Shown in pieces: positions 62,271 to 64,000 of a stretch of 64,000 bases of DNA. The stretch's first letter is position 1. Every line of letters begins with the position of its first letter. The notes under the pieces were generated by a model. It searched no databases. It saw only the letters and a list, made by a program, of their open reading frames with translations, and was not told the DNA's origin. A program made the position numbers and the translations under genes. The stretch covers positions 3,237,001-3,301,000 of the forward strand of contig NC_081818.1 of the NCBI RefSeq assembly GCF_030704535.1, written 5' to 3'. Source of the DNA: Vitis vinifera (Eukaryota; Streptophyta; Magnoliopsida; Vitales; Vitaceae).

Positions 62271-64000
62271 TTTATAGATCCTAGTGATATTTGTTATCAA
62301 GTGTCAAAAAATAATAGAACATGAAAACTAAGTGTCAAACCAAGGATAAGTTGGTAGGTGAGAAGAAAGCCCTATTGAGTAAGTTTAAAGAAGTTTGCAA
62401 AGTAAATAAGGAAAATTGAAAGGAAAAATCGAATTCTTGAAGAAGAAATACATGGATTTACTCAAGCAATCTTTGGAAATGCTAAGAGAAAACGAGAAAT
62501 CACAAAATGACTTAGCAAACTCTTCCACCAAGTTTGAACATAAAAAAGAAGAAGAAATTCTTAAGTTGTGAGACTTATTCATTATCATCTCTAACAACAA
62601 TTTGTTAAATCTAAGGACCTAAGGTATAACATCAACTATGAAGAATGTCAAGTAAAGTAAATCATATCCCCTTTTCCAAAGGTTGAGGGTGAAGTTTGGG
62701 AAAAGGTAACCACTGAATGTGCTAGTACTAACATGGAAGGAAATTAGGATGCCAACTATGCTTGAAATGAATTTACTTCAATTATTAATCTTTTTGTAAT
62801 AGATAATATCTTATATGAGCATGTACCAAAGTTAATAGGAGGTTTTGACTTATAAGTGAAACCTTAGGGTGGTCACATATTCCTATGGATTAGGTCACTG
62901 TTGATGGAAGCTGGTGACAACAGATATTCTCAATAGAGGTACCATGATATCTCATGAAATTGAGATAGTGTGTCTCATTGGGTGATCCAAATTATATGTG
63001 ATCTAAAAGACAATGACCATAACATTTTTTTTAGTGAAAATTTAACATAGACTTCGTGGAGCTAGAGTATGTCAATTGATCATATAATAAGCGAGATTTG
63101 TAACTTAATTGGAAAAGTGATAGATGATAACATTACCTTGTTAGATTATGAACACTAGTTCATGGACAATCTGCATGCAATGGATAGTAGGTCATATACT
63201 CAAGTTTTGTCTCATTGTTATTTACATAGAGTATTGGAATCAATACTCTTGTGGGTCTTAGTGGTTTCCATTTTGATCTCATATACCATGATGACATATT
63301 TTGTGAGAGTTGGATTAGCCCTAGGTTTACGCTTGTGTGTAAAGGCATTTTGGTAATTACGTAAGACTGCATAGGAAATAGTGAATAAGGTCTTTGGATT
63401 GGGTTAATTAATTAATTAATTAGATGACCATGTGTGGTTAATTAATCAATTAGAACCTATTTTAGGTTAGATTAAAAGTGATCAAAGCCTTGGTGGGCTT
63501 AAGTCACTTAAGCCTAGTAAAGGAATCCTATAAATACCTATAAGGGTTAAGGTTTCCAAGGCTTTTGATTGTCATCTTCCACATCCATAGAGAGAGAGAG
63601 AGAGAGAGAGAGCCAAGGCATATTCCCTTCCAAAGTTCACTATTTAGAGTGCCAAGGTTGTAGTTTGAGTCATTGGGTGGAAGACTTTGGTTGTATGAGA
63701 CTTCCAAAGTATTTAGACATCTATTTCAATGCAATAAATTGATCTAGGAACATCCAAACCCATGTATGAATGTTTTTTTCCTTAGTTTTGTTAATCTAAA
63801 TGGTTTTAAAAGTCATGCTTTCGTTTGGATTAGTTTTTAAAGAAGCTTAGGGTAGATTTGCATGTACCTATACAATCTAAGGTTTGAGAATGGAGAAATC
63901 CAAGGTCTCTATCATTAGGTATATAAATTCAAACTTAATTTGAATATGATAAAGACTCTTGCAAGCTTACTTTTGAGTTTGTGTCAATTGTAGGTGGTGG
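62271..64000. other. Unassigned, probably decayed retrotransposon DNA
   Basis: 62380-62580 on plus looks like former coding sequence rich in K, E and L (gag-tail-like) but is full of stops. Near 63530 CCTATAAATACC followed by a leader with (AG)12 resembles a promoter/leader, perhaps of another LTR. No gene supported. Confidence 0.3.
63589..63612. repeat. (AG)12 microsatellite
   Basis: Twelve uninterrupted AG units. Confidence 0.95.

Noticed and set aside
1-64000. CRISPR array, bacterial operon, ribosome binding sites or phage genes
   Set aside because: All genes have spliceosomal introns and plant families; no regular short spacer array exists.

Overview
This window is nuclear DNA of a flowering plant, most likely a woody eudicot. 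Genes are split by many GT-AG introns, intergenic DNA is very AT-rich, and plant-specific families are present (PLS-type pentatricopeptide repeat, NF-YC, CCX exchanger, plant Myb/SANT-like proteins). Old Copia, LINE, TRIM, MULE and Tourist-like elements fill most of the remaining space. I did not identify the species; grapevine-like is only an impression.

Layout: the 3' end of a PPR gene (1-657) is followed by a transposon-rich stretch (0.8-3.7 kb) with a TRIM element that has three LTRs. From 3.9 to 36 kb lies a local duplication cluster of two families. One is alpha-crystallin-domain genes like Arabidopsis IDM2/IDM3 (6468-7311 on +; 8047-9190 on -; 25434-30167 on -). The other is NF-YC, the histone-fold subunit of the CCAAT-binding factor: one intact gene (32891-33682) and two decaying copies (10590-11260 and 20920-22900) that retain its UTR introns. 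Invading DNA includes a full-length decayed chloroplast atpH copy, a Copia element carrying a nested MULE, LINE pieces, and at least four very short poly(T) retro-insertions with clear target-site duplications.

From 38 to 58 kb there are three well-structured genes, all on the minus strand: a two-exon CCX5-like cation/Ca2+ exchanger (38847-43226), an eleven-exon nuclear protein with five tandem Myb/SANT-like DNA-binding domains (43840-50033), and a six-exon signal peptidase complex subunit 3 (52918-57790). For the multi-exon genes every splice site used is GT-AG, phases agree, and the joined frames are open. Beyond 58 kb I see only repeats: a 1.76-kb PIF/Harbinger-type element, an LTR-like block rich in GACCGGTTGA motifs, and undecipherable sequence.

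The genes do not form an operon or a single pathway. IDM-like proteins, NF-YC and the Myb/SANT-like protein all plausibly act in chromatin or transcription, but their proximity is better explained by local duplication than by a functional system. I found no CRISPR array, rRNA or convincing tRNA gene, and no clear undescribed system. The most interesting items are the five-fold exon-pair expansion, the IDM/NF-YC duplication cluster, the organelle insertion and the micro retro-insertions.
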